Positions 10,911-22,664 of a stretch of 64,000 nt of DNA are shown piece by piece; position 1 is the first letter of the stretch, and each line of letters begins with the position of its first letter. The stretch spans positions 2,072,001 through 2,136,000 of the forward strand of contig NZ_JAYESJ010000001.1 in NCBI RefSeq assembly GCF_034720595.1, read 5' to 3'. The stretch is from Rhizobium sp. CC-YZS058 (GTDB lineage Bacteria > Pseudomonadota > Alphaproteobacteria > Rhizobiales > Rhizobiaceae). The position numbers and the translations under genes are program-made. The notes under the pieces are model-generated. The model saw only the letters and a list, made by a program, of their open reading frames with translations, ran no database searches and was not told the origin of the DNA.

Positions 10911-11888
10911 TCACTCCGCCGCCATCAGCCCCTTGCGCTCGCGCGCCGCCTTCAGCCGGGCGAAGTCGTCGCCGGCGTGGTGGGAGGAGCGGGTGAGCGG
11001 CGAGGCGGCGACCATGAGGAAGCCCTTGGTGTAGGCGACCGTCTCGTAGGACTTGAACTCCTCCGGTGTCACGAAGGCTTCTACCTTGTGGTGCTTGCGG
11101 GTCGGCTGCAGGTACTGGCCGATCGTCAGGAAGTCGACATCGGCGGTGCGCAGGTCGTCCATCAGCTGCAGCACCTCGTTGCGCTCCTCCCCGAGACCGA
11201 CCATGATGCCGGACTTGGTGAACATGGTCGGATCGAGCTCCTTCACCCGCTGCAGCAGGCGGATGGAGTGGAAATAGCGCGCGCCGGGGCGAACCGTCAG
11301 ATAGTTGGACGGCACGGTTTCGAGATTGTGGTTGAAGACGTCGGGCTTGGCGGCCACGACGCGCTCCAGCGCACCGGGCTTGCGCAGGAAATCGGGCGTC
11401 AGGATCTCAATCGTCGTCAGCGGCGAAGCGGCGCGGATCGCTAAGATCACCTTTTCGAAATGCTCGGCGCCCCCATCCTCGAGATCGTCGCGATCGACCG
11501 AGGTGATGACGACGTGGCTCAAGCCCATCTGCTTGACGGCCTTGGCGACATTCTCCGGCTCGGCCAGATCCAGCGCATGCGGCTTGCCGGTGGTCACGTT
11601 GCAGAAGGCGCAGGCGCGGGTGCAGATCTCGCCCATGATCATGAAGGTCGCGTGCTTCTTGTCCCAGCACTCGCCGATATTCGGGCAGCCCGCCTCTTCG
11701 CAGACGGTAACGAGCTTGTGCGAGCGCACCAGCTCGCGCGTCTCGTGATAGCCCTTCGAGGTTGGGGCTTTCACGCGGATCCATTCCGGCTTGCGCATCA
11801 CCTCGGTGTCGGGGCGATGCGCCTTTTCCGGGTGGCGCGCGCGCGGCGCCTCGGCTGCATTCTGTGTGCGATCGAGGATCGTGACCAT
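10911..11888 (-). CDS. lipA: Lipoyl synthase
   Basis: Radical SAM enzyme that inserts two sulfurs into protein-bound octanoyl chains to form lipoate, the cofactor of the PDH E2 and lipoyl-E1-beta proteins encoded nearby. Length is 325 aa. The auxiliary cluster cysteines are Cys63, Cys68 and Cys74; the radical SAM cluster cysteines are Cys89, Cys93 and Cys96 in CTRACAFC. A good ribosome site (AGGAAGAG) precedes the ATG at 11888. It follows the DUF3800 gene with a 132-bp gap that should hold its own promoter. Confidence 0.97.
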   Translation of the reverse strand: MVTILDRTQNAAEAPRARHPEKAHRPDTEVMRKPEWIRVKAPTSKGYHETRELVRSHKLVTVCEEAGCPNIGECWDKKHATFMIMGEICTRACAFCNVTTGKPHALDLAEPENVAKAVKQMGLSHVVITSVDRDDLEDGGAEHFEKVILAIRAASPLTTIEILTPDFLRKPGALERVVAAKPDVFNHNLETVPSNYLTVRPGARYFHSIRLLQRVKELDPTMFTKSGIMVGLGEERNEVLQLMDDLRTADVDFLTIGQYLQPTRKHHKVEAFVTPEEFKSYETVAYTKGFLMVAASPLTRSSHHAGDDFARLKAARERKGLMAAE

Positions 11889-12020
11889 CTACTCTTCCTG
11901 CTCGTTCCGCGCCTGTACGCTGGGTTGACTCATCGGACGGCGAACGCCATATATTCTTGCGGAGGCTCGGTTCATGCGAGGGCCCTTAAAGGGAGATCGC
12001 TTGAAGCATTGCCTCCTTTT

Positions 12021-12905
12021 TCATGCCCGTGCTGCAAAAGGATCGGGGACTAGAACTATCCCGTCACTTTTGAATGACCTTCCTTCTCGCATTATGTCAC
12101 CCGACCACCGAAGCCTGGCAACTTTCGGTCCGAATTCGAGTTCGATCTCCTGCCTGACTGGAAATTCTTTCGACCACGTTCGGAACCGGTAACCCCAGTT
12201 GAGGCAGTAGAGACAAATATCTGCAGCTTGTATTGCATAGCTCGTATCCGACGCTACGAACAGTGGTGATGGGACGATCCACGTAGAGCGATTTCGCCCG
12301 GTTGCGGTTTTCTCGAAGTAGGCTTCGAGTCTGTTTACAAAACGTCGATCCTGAACCTTCTCCGTTTCGTCCATCACGAGAAGGCCATGCGACGCTACAG
12401 CCTCCAGAAAGTAGAAGTACCGCTCCAACAGGAAGACATGATCCTTTCGAAGAAATTCGTGGAATTCATATCCCAACGGGGCCCGTGTTCCGCGCGGAAT
12501 GAGAGCAGCAAAAAGTTTCGCATCGTGTGCCGCAAGGAGATCAAATACGCCCCGCGCCATTTCAAGCGATGCTTGCCCATAGGCGGTGAAAGTCTCCCGG
12601 GTCTGAGGCTGCTTCGCGGCGCCGCGCTCGAGGAAGGCACGGGCTAGACGACGCCTTTGAGCGTCCGGCATCCGTTCGCTTTGCGCTGCCCATTTGAACC
12701 GATCGCGATCAAGCAGCTTTTCACCTTTCGCTTCTTTTCCAAAGGATGCGAGGAGCGTTCCGAAACAATCCTCTTCAAGCCGGCGCCATTGTTGGATGAA
12801 GCTCCAGAGCTTCGCGGCAGGCAATGCTACGCCACCGCGAACCTCGAACGGCATGACCTTGTGATCATGCCCGCTTTCGTCCATGAACAACAGCCAGCTG
12901 CTCAC
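12021..12905 (-). CDS. DUF3800 domain protein
   Basis: A 294-aa protein starting with GTG at 12905. The N-terminal FMDESGHD is the hallmark acidic motif of DUF3800 (Asp9-Glu10-Ser11), a fold related to RNase H-like nucleases and often found on mobile or defence islands. Later acidic positions (MDETEKVQDRR, then AADICLYCL) fit the family. Two 60-base lines counted by hand inside the gene are 47-48% GC, against 62% for a line of the lpdA gene beside it, so recent acquisition is likely. It begins only 4 bp after the lpdA stop and so may be transcribed from the lpdA promoter. Function is not established. Confidence 0.85.
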   Translation of the reverse strand: MSSWLLFMDESGHDHKVMPFEVRGGVALPAAKLWSFIQQWRRLEEDCFGTLLASFGKEAKGEKLLDRDRFKWAAQSERMPDAQRRRLARAFLERGAAKQPQTRETFTAYGQASLEMARGVFDLLAAHDAKLFAALIPRGTRAPLGYEFHEFLRKDHVFLLERYFYFLEAVASHGLLVMDETEKVQDRRFVNRLEAYFEKTATGRNRSTWIVPSPLFVASDTSYAIQAADICLYCLNWGYRFRTWSKEFPVRQEIELEFGPKVARLRWSGDIMREGRSFKSDGIVLVPDPFAARA

Positions 12906-12909
12906 GATG

Positions 12910-14355
12910 TCACGCGTTCAAGACGCGCCCATAGGCGTCGAGCACGCTTTCCTTCATCATTTCGGAGAGCGTCGGATGCGGGAAGATCGTGTGCATCAGT
13001 TCCTCTTCCGTCGTCTCCAGGTTCATGGCGACGACGAAGCCCTGGATGAGTTCGGTGACTTCTGCCCCGACCATATGGGCGCCGATCAGTTCGCCGGTTT
13101 TTCTGTCGAAGATCGTCTTGATCATGCCCTGATCTTCGCCGAGCGCGATCGCCTTGCCGTTGGCGGCGAAGGAGTAGCGGCCGACGCGGATGTCGCGGCC
13201 TTCCGCCTTGGCCTTGGCTTCCGTCATCCCCACCGAGGCAACCTGCGGGTTGCAATAGGTGCAGCCCGGAATCTTGGCCTTGTCCATGGGGTGAACATGC
13301 GGCAGGCCGGCGATCTTCTCGATGCAAATGACGCCTTCATGCTCGGCCTTGTGCGCAAGCATCGGCGGGCCTGCAACGTCGCCAATCGCATAGAGGCCGG
13401 CGACATTGGTCTTGCCATAGCCGTCGATGACGACGCAGCCGCGGTCGGTCTTCACGCCGAGCGCTTCGAGACCCAGATTCTCGATATTGCCCTGTACGCC
13501 GACGGCCGAGATCAGCCGGTCGGCCGTGATCTGGCTCACCTTGCCGTCCTTGGTCTCAACATGGGCGGTGATCGAGTCGCTGCCCTTTTCGACCTTGGTC
13601 ACCTTAGCGTCGGTGACGATCTTCAGGCCGCGCTTTTCGAGCTGCTTGCGCGCGAAGGCGGAGATCTCCGCATCTTCCACCGGCATGATCTGCGGCAGCA
13701 GCTCGATGACCGTCACGTCGACCCCCATGGAGCGATAGAAGGAGGCGAATTCGATGCCGATCGCGCCCGACCCCATGACCACCAGCGACTTCGGCATGAA
13801 GTCCGGCTTCATCGCCTCGAAATAGGTCCAGATCAGCTTGCCATCCGGCTCGATACCCGGCAGCGCGCGCGGTCGGGCGCCGGTGGCGAGGATGATGTGT
13901 TTGGCGGTATAGGTGCCATGGCCGAGCGTGCCCTTCGGCACCGGGTTCTGCGGCTGGACCGCCGGCTTGGAGGGGGCCGAGACGACGATCTCGCCGGGCT
14001 TGGTGAACTTCGCCTCGCCCCAGATGACGTCGATCTTGTTCTTCTTCATCAGGAAGCCGACGCCGCCGTTCAGGCGCTGCGAGACGCCGCGCGAGCGGGC
14101 GACGACATCCTTCACATCCGCCGTCATCGTGCCGTTCAGCGTCAGGCCGTAAGCCTTGGCGTGGTTGGCATGGTCCATGATCTCGGCCGAGCGCAGCAGG
14201 GCCTTGGTGGGGATGCACCCCCAGTTGAGGCAAATGCCGCCCAGATGCTCGCGCTCGACAATCGCCGTCTTCAGGCCGAGCTGGGCGGACCGGATGGCGG
14301 TGACATAGCCACCCGGGCCCGACCCGATGATGATGACGTCATAGGCATTCGACAT
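12910..14355 (-). CDS. lpdA: Dihydrolipoamide dehydrogenase (E3)
   Basis: FAD enzyme that reoxidises dihydrolipoamide in the pyruvate dehydrogenase complex. Length is 481 aa from ATG 14355. The start YDVIIIGSGPGGY is the FAD site and Cys42/Cys47 in GGICLNWGCIP form the redox disulfide. The NAD-binding region follows (VMGSGAIGIEFA) and the C-terminal dimer interface has HPHPTLSE with the catalytic His. An upstream in-frame start at 14451 would add 32 residues before the FAD motif and is rejected. The gene is in the pdh cluster, separated from pdhC by four small genes. Confidence 0.97.
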   Translation of the reverse strand: MSNAYDVIIIGSGPGGYVTAIRSAQLGLKTAIVEREHLGGICLNWGCIPTKALLRSAEIMDHANHAKAYGLTLNGTMTADVKDVVARSRGVSQRLNGGVGFLMKKNKIDVIWGEAKFTKPGEIVVSAPSKPAVQPQNPVPKGTLGHGTYTAKHIILATGARPRALPGIEPDGKLIWTYFEAMKPDFMPKSLVVMGSGAIGIEFASFYRSMGVDVTVIELLPQIMPVEDAEISAFARKQLEKRGLKIVTDAKVTKVEKGSDSITAHVETKDGKVSQITADRLISAVGVQGNIENLGLEALGVKTDRGCVVIDGYGKTNVAGLYAIGDVAGPPMLAHKAEHEGVICIEKIAGLPHVHPMDKAKIPGCTYCNPQVASVGMTEAKAKAEGRDIRVGRYSFAANGKAIALGEDQGMIKTIFDRKTGELIGAHMVGAEVTELIQGFVVAMNLETTEEELMHTIFPHPTLSEMMKESVLDAYGRVLNA

Positions 14356-14495
14356 GAGCGCGTCCACTTCTTCGCGTTGGTCCTGCATCCGTTGGCCCCG
14401 GCGAGCCGGTGCGGGCAGATGCTGAGGGGAGCCTGCCACGCGGCCCGGCACCCCCTGCTTTGAGAACCCTTGAGCGACGTCGCGGACGGCGCCTC

Positions 14496-14747
14496 TCAGG
14501 GCAGAATGTCTTCGACCGTTTCCGGCCGTGTCAGAAGCTCAAGGATCTCCGCCTTGAGTGCGGACTGGCGGTGCGCAAGCGCTTCGCGCTCGGCTCCAGC
14601 CTTGCCGTCCGCCTTCACCAGCGCCGCGCTGACCTCGCGGAAAGCGCCACTGATGCGGTGGAAATGTCCATCCGTCTCGTTCAGGTGACGGATCATGGCG
14701 AGATGCTCCGGAAACGCCTTCGCCAGTTCATGCAATCCCTTGGGCAT
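14496..14747 (-). CDS. YdcH/DUF465-family small helical protein
   Basis: An 83-aa, mostly helical, charged protein resembling the YdcH/DUF465 family: an LHELAKAFPEH start, a His-rich HFHRIS segment, and a final coiled coil (REALAHRQSALKAEILELL). No enzyme motif or membrane segment is seen. The ribosome site AGGAGAT is well placed before the ATG. It lies between the SGNH hydrolase and lpdA genes, all in one direction. The role of the family is unknown. Confidence 0.7.
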   Translation of the reverse strand: MPKGLHELAKAFPEHLAMIRHLNETDGHFHRISGAFREVSAALVKADGKAGAEREALAHRQSALKAEILELLTRPETVEDILP

Positions 14748-14842
14748 GGCATCATCTCCTGTTGGTGATGCCCTGTCCTAGACCGCTTGAGCGCTCCTCT
14801 CCTTGATCCTGGTCAAAGCGCTAAAACAGGTCCCGATGCCGC

Positions 14843-15481
14843 TCACACGCCGAGCATCATCCGAACGATCGGCTCGAGCCCACGGCCGACAGCGCGGGTG
14901 TTCTCCGCATCGAGATGCACGCCATCGAGCGGTGTCGTCTGCGCCACCGAGCCGGCATCGAAGAAGCCGCAGCCCTTGTCGTCGGCCAGGTCGCGGTAGA
15001 GCGAAGCCAGCATCGCCGACTGCTCGACCCCGCCGGCAAACATGGCGGCGAAGGCACTGTTGGCCGTCTCGCAGAGCGGCGGCGGCGAGACGATCAGGAT
15101 TTCCGGCGCAGTCTGCTCGAACGACCAGGCATGGTGACGGGTCAATTCGATCAGGCGCTCCATGCCCTGCACGGCGCCAAAGGCATTGCCGTGGATCACC
15201 GGCTTCATGTCATTGGTGCCGAGCAGGAGGATCACGAGATCAAGCGGGTCGTGGCTGTGGAGCACGGTCGGAAGGATACGGGCGCCGTTCCGGTCGCAAT
15301 CCGCCAGATGGTCGTCATAGGCGGTCGTGCGGCCGTTCAGGCCTTCGGCGATCACCTGAACGCCCTCGCCCAGACCCGCAGCCAGGACGCTCGACCAGCG
15401 ATCCGCCAGAGCATGGCGCCCAAGCGCTGCGGCATCATAGCCCCAGGTCAGGCTGTCTCCATAGCAAAGCACTGTCTTCAT
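14843..15481 (-). CDS. SGNH-type acyl esterase/arylesterase
   Basis: A 212-aa GDSL/SGNH hydrolase. Block I is CYGDSLTWGYD with nucleophile Ser10; the Asn block is LLGTNDMK; the catalytic Asp and His are in DGVHLDAENT near the C-terminus. The GLNGRTTAYDD segment matches the subgroup that includes the Mycobacterium smegmatis acyltransferase/esterase. No signal peptide is visible, so it is probably cytoplasmic. The substrate is not predictable. The ribosome site GGGAGG is seven bases before the start. Confidence 0.88.
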   Translation of the reverse strand: MKTVLCYGDSLTWGYDAAALGRHALADRWSSVLAAGLGEGVQVIAEGLNGRTTAYDDHLADCDRNGARILPTVLHSHDPLDLVILLLGTNDMKPVIHGNAFGAVQGMERLIELTRHHAWSFEQTAPEILIVSPPPLCETANSAFAAMFAGGVEQSAMLASLYRDLADDKGCGFFDAGSVAQTTPLDGVHLDAENTRAVGRGLEPIVRMMLGV

Positions 15482-15535
15482 GCATTCCTCCCGGCCATGT
15501 CTGCCGACCCTGCCGCAGAACCGGCCAGGCTCATG

Positions 15536-15789
15536 TCATCGATCCTTCGACAGCGCCGCGACCTTGCGCTCCAGCTCGAAGATCCGATCCTCGAAATCCC
15601 CGGTTACCAATTTCGCATGAGCGTATCGGCGCCCATCGCTTGACGTATGGTCTTCTGGCCGCTCTCCAGCTTGTCCAGGCGCTCCTCCAGGCTGTTGAAT
15701 CGCAGATCGATCACATCGAACCGATGCTTGATTTCGGCTCGCATCTCCCGAAGAAGTGGAATGATCATGCTGTCTACGTCCTTGGCCAT
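15536..15789 (-). pseudogene. Small coiled-coil protein, probable single-base frameshift
   Basis: From ATG 15789 a charged helical protein reads MAKDVDSMIIPLLREMRAEI and continues to TLMRNW, then stops at 15604. In the -1 frame the same style of sequence continues directly (KLVTGDFEDRIFELERKVAA) to a stop at 15536. Restoring one A in the AAA run at the junction gives 84 aa with a heptad-like pattern throughout. So either the gene has lost its last 25 residues or an A was dropped in sequencing. Function unknown. Confidence 0.55.
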
Positions 15790-15912
15790 CAGAGCGCTCC
15801 TGGTACCGAGATCAATCCTCTTCGCTAACATATGGCGACGCCTGAAAGCGACGTCCACCCTGAGTCTTCCATATTCAGCAGAACGCCGCCGCAGTCCTGC
15901 GACTGCGGGACA

Positions 15913-15947
15913 ATCACAACAGTGCCGGTGGCCGGAACTGTTGTGAT
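15913..15947. repeat. Perfect 11-bp inverted repeat downstream of pdhC
   Basis: ATCACAACAGT and ACTGTTGTGAT are exact reverse complements separated by 13 bases that themselves contain CCGG-TGG-CCGG. It lies in the 196-bp gap between the pdhC stop and the next gene. There is no T-run, so it is not a classical terminator. It could be a transcript-end stabilising hairpin or an operator for the small coiled-coil gene. Nothing else is seen in the gap. Confidence 0.55.
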
Positions 15948-15985
15948 CCACGACAAGATCCTCCGCGCATTCGCGGAGAAGCCCC

Positions 15986-17332
15986 TTACACCAGCATGCC
16001 CATCGGATTCTCGATGTAGCGCTTGAAGGCGCCGAGCAGTTCGGCGCCGAGCGCGCCATCGACGGCGCGGTGGTCGGTGGAGAGCGTCACGGTCATGACA
16101 TTGGCGATCTTCATCTCGCCCTTTTTGACGACCACGCGCTCCTCGCCGGCACCCACGGCCAAAATGGTCGCATGCGGCGGATTGACGACGGCGGCGAAGT
16201 TCTTGACGCCCATCATCCCCATGTTCGAGACCGCCGTGGTGCCGCCCTGATATTCCTCGGGCTTCAGCTTCCGGCCCTTGGCGCGGGCGCCCAGGTCCTT
16301 CATCTCGTTGGAGATAGCCGAAAGGCTCTTCAGCTCCGCGGAGCGCACGATCGGGGTGATCAGACCACCCGGAATGGAAACGGCAACGCCGACATCCGAG
16401 TGCTTGTGCTTGACCATGTTGGCTTCGGTCCAGGAGACATTCGCCTCCGGAACGTCGCGCAGCGCCAGCGCAAGCGCCTTGATGACCATGTCATTGACCG
16501 AAAGCTTGTAGGCCGGCTTGCCGTCCTTTTCCGGCGCGGCGGCGTTGAGCTGCGCCCGCAGCGAGAGCAGCGCGTCGAGTTCGCAATCGACCGACACGTA
16601 GAAATGCGGAATGGTCTGCTTGGATTCCTGCAGGCGCTTGGCGATCGTCTTGCGCATGCCGTCATGCGGCACGAGCTGGTAGGAGCCTTCGGCGAAGTTC
16701 TTGAGGATCGCTTCGTCCGACTGGCCCTTCGGCGCCGGTGCAGCGGCGGCAGGCGCAGCAGAGCCGGCCGTCGGCGCGGCAGCCGACGCAGGCTTGGCCG
16801 AACCGCCGGCGGCCGCCTTCTCGATGTCGCTCTTGACGACGCGGCCATGCGGACCGGATCCGCTCACGCTCGAGAGGTCGATGCCGGCCTCCTTGGCGAG
16901 GCGCCGGGCGAGCGGCGACGCGAAGGTGCGCTGGCCGCCCGACTTCGCCGGCGCCTGAGCAGCTGCCGGTGCAGCCTGGGGCGCGGGTGCGGCGGCCTGC
17001 GGTGCTTCAGCCGGTGCCTCGGCCTTGGCCGGCGCGGCCTCGGCCTTCGGCGCCGCTGCAGAACCGGAGGCCGCAGCCGAGACATCCTCGCCGTCGGCGG
17101 CGAGGATCGCGATCAGCGCGTTGACCTTGACCGATTCCGTGCCGGCGGGCACCACGATCTTGGCAACCACGCCCTCGTCGACCGCTTCCACTTCCATCGT
17201 CGCCTTGTCGGTCTCGATCTCGGCGATGACATCGCCGGACTTGACCGTATCGCCTTCCTTGACCAGCCACTTGGCCAGGTTGCCCTCCTCCATGGTGGGG
17301 GAGAGCGCGGGCATGGTGATGTTGATCGGCAT
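15986..17332 (-). CDS. pdhC: Pyruvate dehydrogenase E2, dihydrolipoamide acetyltransferase
   Basis: Core acetyltransferase of the PDH complex, moving acetyl groups from lipoamide to CoA. Length is 448 aa. One lipoyl domain (1-80) carries the lipoylated Lys in [11 protein letters not shown]. An Ala/Pro-rich linker (about 85-135), a peripheral subunit-binding domain ([20 protein letters not shown]) and a second Ala-rich linker follow. The catalytic domain ends with STDHRAVDG containing the active His. It starts 12 bp after the pdhB stop, so translation follows directly in the pdhABC operon. Confidence 0.97.
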   Translation of the reverse strand: MPINITMPALSPTMEEGNLAKWLVKEGDTVKSGDVIAEIETDKATMEVEAVDEGVVAKIVVPAGTESVKVNALIAILAADGEDVSAAASGSAAAPKAEAAPAKAEAPAEAPQAAAPAPQAAPAAAQAPAKSGGQRTFASPLARRLAKEAGIDLSSVSGSGPHGRVVKSDIEKAAAGGSAKPASAAAPTAGSAAPAAAAPAPKGQSDEAILKNFAEGSYQLVPHDGMRKTIAKRLQESKQTIPHFYVSVDCELDALLSLRAQLNAAAPEKDGKPAYKLSVNDMVIKALALALRDVPEANVSWTEANMVKHKHSDVGVAVSIPGGLITPIVRSAELKSLSAISNEMKDLGARAKGRKLKPEEYQGGTTAVSNMGMMGVKNFAAVVNPPHATILAVGAGEERVVVKKGEMKIANVMTVTLSTDHRAVDGALGAELLGAFKRYIENPMGMLV

Positions 17333-17344
17333 GAACCCGCTCCC

Positions 17345-18769
<1,425 letters not shown>

Positions 18770-18791
18770 GGGTCTCGTCCCTCGTCCCGGA

Positions 18792-19841
18792 TCAGAGCAG
18801 AATGTCGGTGTAGAGCTCGGATACATCCGGCTCCGGATCGGACTGCGCGAAATCGGCGCTGTCGGCGACGATGTCGCGGACGTCCTTGTCGATCACCTTC
18901 AGTTCCTCTTCGCTGGCCCAGCCCTTTTCGAGAAGGCGCGCCTTGACCTGCTCGATCGGGTCATGCTCCGACCGCATCTTCTGCACTTCGTCCTTGGAGC
19001 GATACTTCGCCGGGTCGGACATGGAGTGACCGCGATAGCGATAGGTCTGCATTTCCAGGATCACCGGGCCCTTGCCGTCGCGGCAATGGGCAACGGCCTG
19101 GTCGGCGGCAGCCTTGACGGCGCGCACGTCCATGCCGTCCACCTGCATGCCGGGAATGCCGATCGCCGAGCCGCGCTGCGAGAAGTCGACGCCGGCGGAG
19201 GCGCGGGCGACCGAGGTGCCCATGGCGTAGCGGTTGTTCTCGATGATGTAGATGCAGGGCAGCTTCCAGAGCGCCGCCATGTTGAAGCTCTCATAGACCT
19301 GGCCCTGATTGGCCGCGCCGTCGCCGAAATAGGCGAGAGAGACATTGTCGTTCTGCCGGTAAGCATTGGCGAACGCGAGGCCCGTGCCGAGCGACACTTG
19401 GGCGCCGACGATGCCGTGACCACCGTAGAACTGCTTTTCCTTGGAGAACATGTGCATGGAGCCGCCCTTCCCCTTGGAGTAGCCGCCCCGGCGCCCGGTC
19501 AGTTCCGCCATCACGCCGCGTGCGCTCATGCCGGTGGCCAGCATGTGCCCGTGGTCGCGATAGCCGGTGATGACCTGATCACCCTCCTTCAGCGCCATCT
19601 GCATGCCAACGACGACCGCTTCCTGGCCGATATAGAGGTGACAGAAGCCGCCGATGAAGCCCATGCCATAAAGCTGGCCGGCCTTTTCCTCGAAGCGGCG
19701 GATCAGCAGCATCTCGCGATAGGCCTTGAGATCCTCGTCCTTGGAGAATTCGGCGATGGATCCGCTGGTGAAATCCCGGCCGACGGGCTTGGCCGACAGC
19801 GTATTGCGGTTGGACACGGACGCGTTCTTTCGCGGAGCCAT
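18792..19841 (-). CDS. pdhA: Pyruvate dehydrogenase E1 alpha
   Basis: Alpha subunit of pyruvate dehydrogenase E1, which decarboxylates pyruvate on thiamine diphosphate. Length is 349 aa. The thiamine diphosphate motif [15 protein letters not shown] is intact, as are [15 protein letters not shown] and the phosphorylation-loop-like [13 protein letters not shown]. The ATG at 19841 is preceded by GGGAGGA at good spacing. The open frame extends upstream to 19898 but those codons cover the leader hairpin. It is the first gene of pdhABC and its 5' leader holds a hairpin against the ribosome site. Confidence 0.97.
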   Translation of the reverse strand: MAPRKNASVSNRNTLSAKPVGRDFTSGSIAEFSKDEDLKAYREMLLIRRFEEKAGQLYGMGFIGGFCHLYIGQEAVVVGMQMALKEGDQVITGYRDHGHMLATGMSARGVMAELTGRRGGYSKGKGGSMHMFSKEKQFYGGHGIVGAQVSLGTGLAFANAYRQNDNVSLAYFGDGAANQGQVYESFNMAALWKLPCIYIIENNRYAMGTSVARASAGVDFSQRGSAIGIPGMQVDGMDVRAVKAAADQAVAHCRDGKGPVILEMQTYRYRGHSMSDPAKYRSKDEVQKMRSEHDPIEQVKARLLEKGWASEEELKVIDKDVRDIVADSADFAQSDPEPDVSELYTDILL

Positions 19842-19850
19842 GCATATCCT

Positions 19851-19883
19851 CCCTATGGTTGGCGTTTGGCGGCTACCATAGGG
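19851..19883 (-). promoter_or_regulatory. Hairpin in the pdhA leader next to the ribosome binding site
   Basis: CCCTATGGT and ACCATAGGG are perfect 9-bp arms with a 15-base loop. On the minus strand the 3' arm ends in GGG, which is also the start of the GGGAGGA Shine-Dalgarno, so the stem borders and partly includes it. It may tune translation of pdhA or bind a regulator. No T-run follows, so it is not a terminator. Confidence 0.5.
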
Positions 19884-19904
19884 AAACTGAAGGACCACGG
19901 CAAT

Positions 19905-19990
19905 GCTATATTTGCATAGCTTATATTCCCCTTAAGCCACTCATTCGGCTGAGGAATTTTGAATTAACAAATTTCAGGTTAATCCGCCGA
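19905..19990 (-). promoter_or_regulatory. pdhA upstream promoter region
   Basis: The rest of the gap between ftsB and pdhA. It is markedly AT-rich for this genome (about 19920-19985), as expected of a promoter with an upstream element. A short dyad GCTAT-N6-ATAGC lies at 19905-19920 and overlaps plausible minus-10 hexamers. No exact minus-35/minus-10 pair could be fixed by eye. Function as the pdhABC promoter is inferred from position. Confidence 0.45.
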
Positions 19991-20299
19991 TCAGTGGAAA
20001 ATCACCACTTCGTCCGCGCGGGACATGTTGAGCGAGAGTCGCGCCTTTTCGTCCAGCATGTCGCGCTCGAGCGAACCGTCGCTCAAGAGCGCGACCTCCT
20101 TTTCGAGGATCATGCGCTTCTCCGTCAGTGTCTTCAGGCGTGCCTCGCGGTCGACGCGCTGCTTGTCGAAGACCTCGGTCGCCCGCAGGCCGAAATCGCC
20201 GTGGACGGAATGGTAGCCGAAATAGGAAAGAAAGGCGACAGTAACGAGCGGCATGACGAACCGGCCGAGTTTGCGCTTCTTATGATGCTTGGTCCACAT
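19991..20299 (-). CDS. FtsB/DivIC-family cell division protein
   Basis: A 102-aa bitopic septum protein of the FtsB/DivIC family, part of the FtsQ-FtsL-FtsB subcomplex that activates septal wall synthesis. A basic cytoplasmic start (MWTKHHKKRKLGR) is followed by one membrane helix (FVMPLVTVAFLSYFGYH). A periplasmic coiled coil (about 45-80) and the conserved DEKARLSLNMSRADEVV tail come next. The position between eno and pdhA is the conserved proteobacterial place for ftsB. Confidence 0.92.
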   Translation of the reverse strand: MWTKHHKKRKLGRFVMPLVTVAFLSYFGYHSVHGDFGLRATEVFDKQRVDREARLKTLTEKRMILEKEVALLSDGSLERDMLDEKARLSLNMSRADEVVIFH

Positions 20300-20406
20300 G
20301 AACGGGCCTGACGCAGAACGGTGGGAATGCTCAGCAATCTATGAAGGAAATTGCTTAACCGAGTCTTGCCCTCACCCCGATGCGGCCCGCTTCTCCTCCA
20401 ATGCAA

Positions 20407-20429
20407 AACGGGCGCACGAGGCGCCCGTT
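20407..20429 (-). terminator. Rho-independent terminator of eno
   Basis: AACGGGCGC pairs with GCGCCCGTT across a 5-base loop. On the minus strand the stem is followed by TTTTG. It lies 34 bp downstream of the eno stop and upstream of ftsB, so eno transcription is expected to end here. Confidence 0.75.
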
Positions 20430-20462
20430 CGGTCTGGTGTGGATTGACGCGATCGCGGTCGC

Positions 20463-21800
<1,338 letters not shown>

Positions 21801-21821
21801 TCAATGGCGGCGGACCGCTGC

Positions 21822-22661
21822 TCAGCGCTTGGCAATCGCGTCGAAGGCCAGCAGCGTTTCGAGCAGGCGCGGCATCTCCTCGATCCGCACCATGTTCGGC
21901 CCGTCGGACGGCGCATTGTCGGGGTCCTCATGCGTTTCGATAAAGACGCCGGCGACACCCACGGCAACCGCCGCGCGGGCCAGCGTTTCCACGAACTCGC
22001 GCTGGCCGCCCGAAGACGTGCCCTGCCCGCCCGGCTGCTGCACCGAATGGGTGGCATCGAAGACGACAGGTGCGCCGAGCCCCGCCATGATCGGCAGCGA
22101 CCGCATGTCGGAAACCAGCGTGTTGTAGCCGAAGGAGGCGCCACGCTCGCACAGCAGCACGTTCGGATTGCCGCTTTCGGTGAACTTGGACAGCACGTTC
22201 TTCATGTCCCAGGGCGCGAGGAACTGGCCCTTCTTGACATTGATCACCCGCCCCGTCCTGGCCGCGGCAATCAGCAGATCCGTCTGGCGGCAGAGGAAGG
22301 CCGGGATCTGCAGGATATCGACGGTCGGCGCGACGAGACCACATTGTTCCTCGGTATGGATGTCGGTCAGAACCGGGAAGCCGAACTCTGCCTTCAGATC
22401 GGCAAAGATCTCCATCGCCTTGTCGAGCCCGATGCCCCGCTTGCCGGAGAGCGAGGTGCGATTGGCCTTGTCGAAGGACGACTTGTAGACCAGGCCGATG
22501 CCGAGCCCGGCGCAGAGCTCGGCCAGGCGTCCAGCGATCATGAAGGCATGGTCGCGGCTCTCCATCTGGCAAGGGCCGGCGATCAGCGACAGCGGCGCGC
22601 TCTGCGAGAAGGTAACGGCCTTTGTTCCTTCGCCGGCGATAACGGTCTGGTTGGCGATCAT
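21822..22661 (-). CDS. kdsA: 3-deoxy-8-phosphooctulonate synthase (KDO-8-P synthase)
   Basis: Condenses phosphoenolpyruvate with arabinose 5-phosphate to make KDO 8-phosphate for the lipopolysaccharide inner core. Length is 279 aa. The signature [14 protein letters not shown] is near residue 30, followed by [19 protein letters not shown], the [18 protein letters not shown] block and [12 protein letters not shown]. The enolase start lies 84 bp downstream, and phosphoenolpyruvate links the two products. Confidence 0.97.
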   Translation of the reverse strand: MIANQTVIAGEGTKAVTFSQSAPLSLIAGPCQMESRDHAFMIAGRLAELCAGLGIGLVYKSSFDKANRTSLSGKRGIGLDKAMEIFADLKAEFGFPVLTDIHTEEQCGLVAPTVDILQIPAFLCRQTDLLIAAARTGRVINVKKGQFLAPWDMKNVLSKFTESGNPNVLLCERGASFGYNTLVSDMRSLPIMAGLGAPVVFDATHSVQQPGGQGTSSGGQREFVETLARAAVAVGVAGVFIETHEDPDNAPSDGPNMVRIEEMPRLLETLLAFDAIAKR

Positions 22662-22664
22662 GAT

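Noticed and set aside
12883..14463. 526-codon plus-strand open frame
   Set aside because: Antisense shadow of lpdA; no domain and biased composition.
19963..19985. Two TTAA boxes upstream of pdhA that recall a CtrA site
   Set aside because: The spacing between the boxes is 11 bases, not the 7 needed for CtrA.
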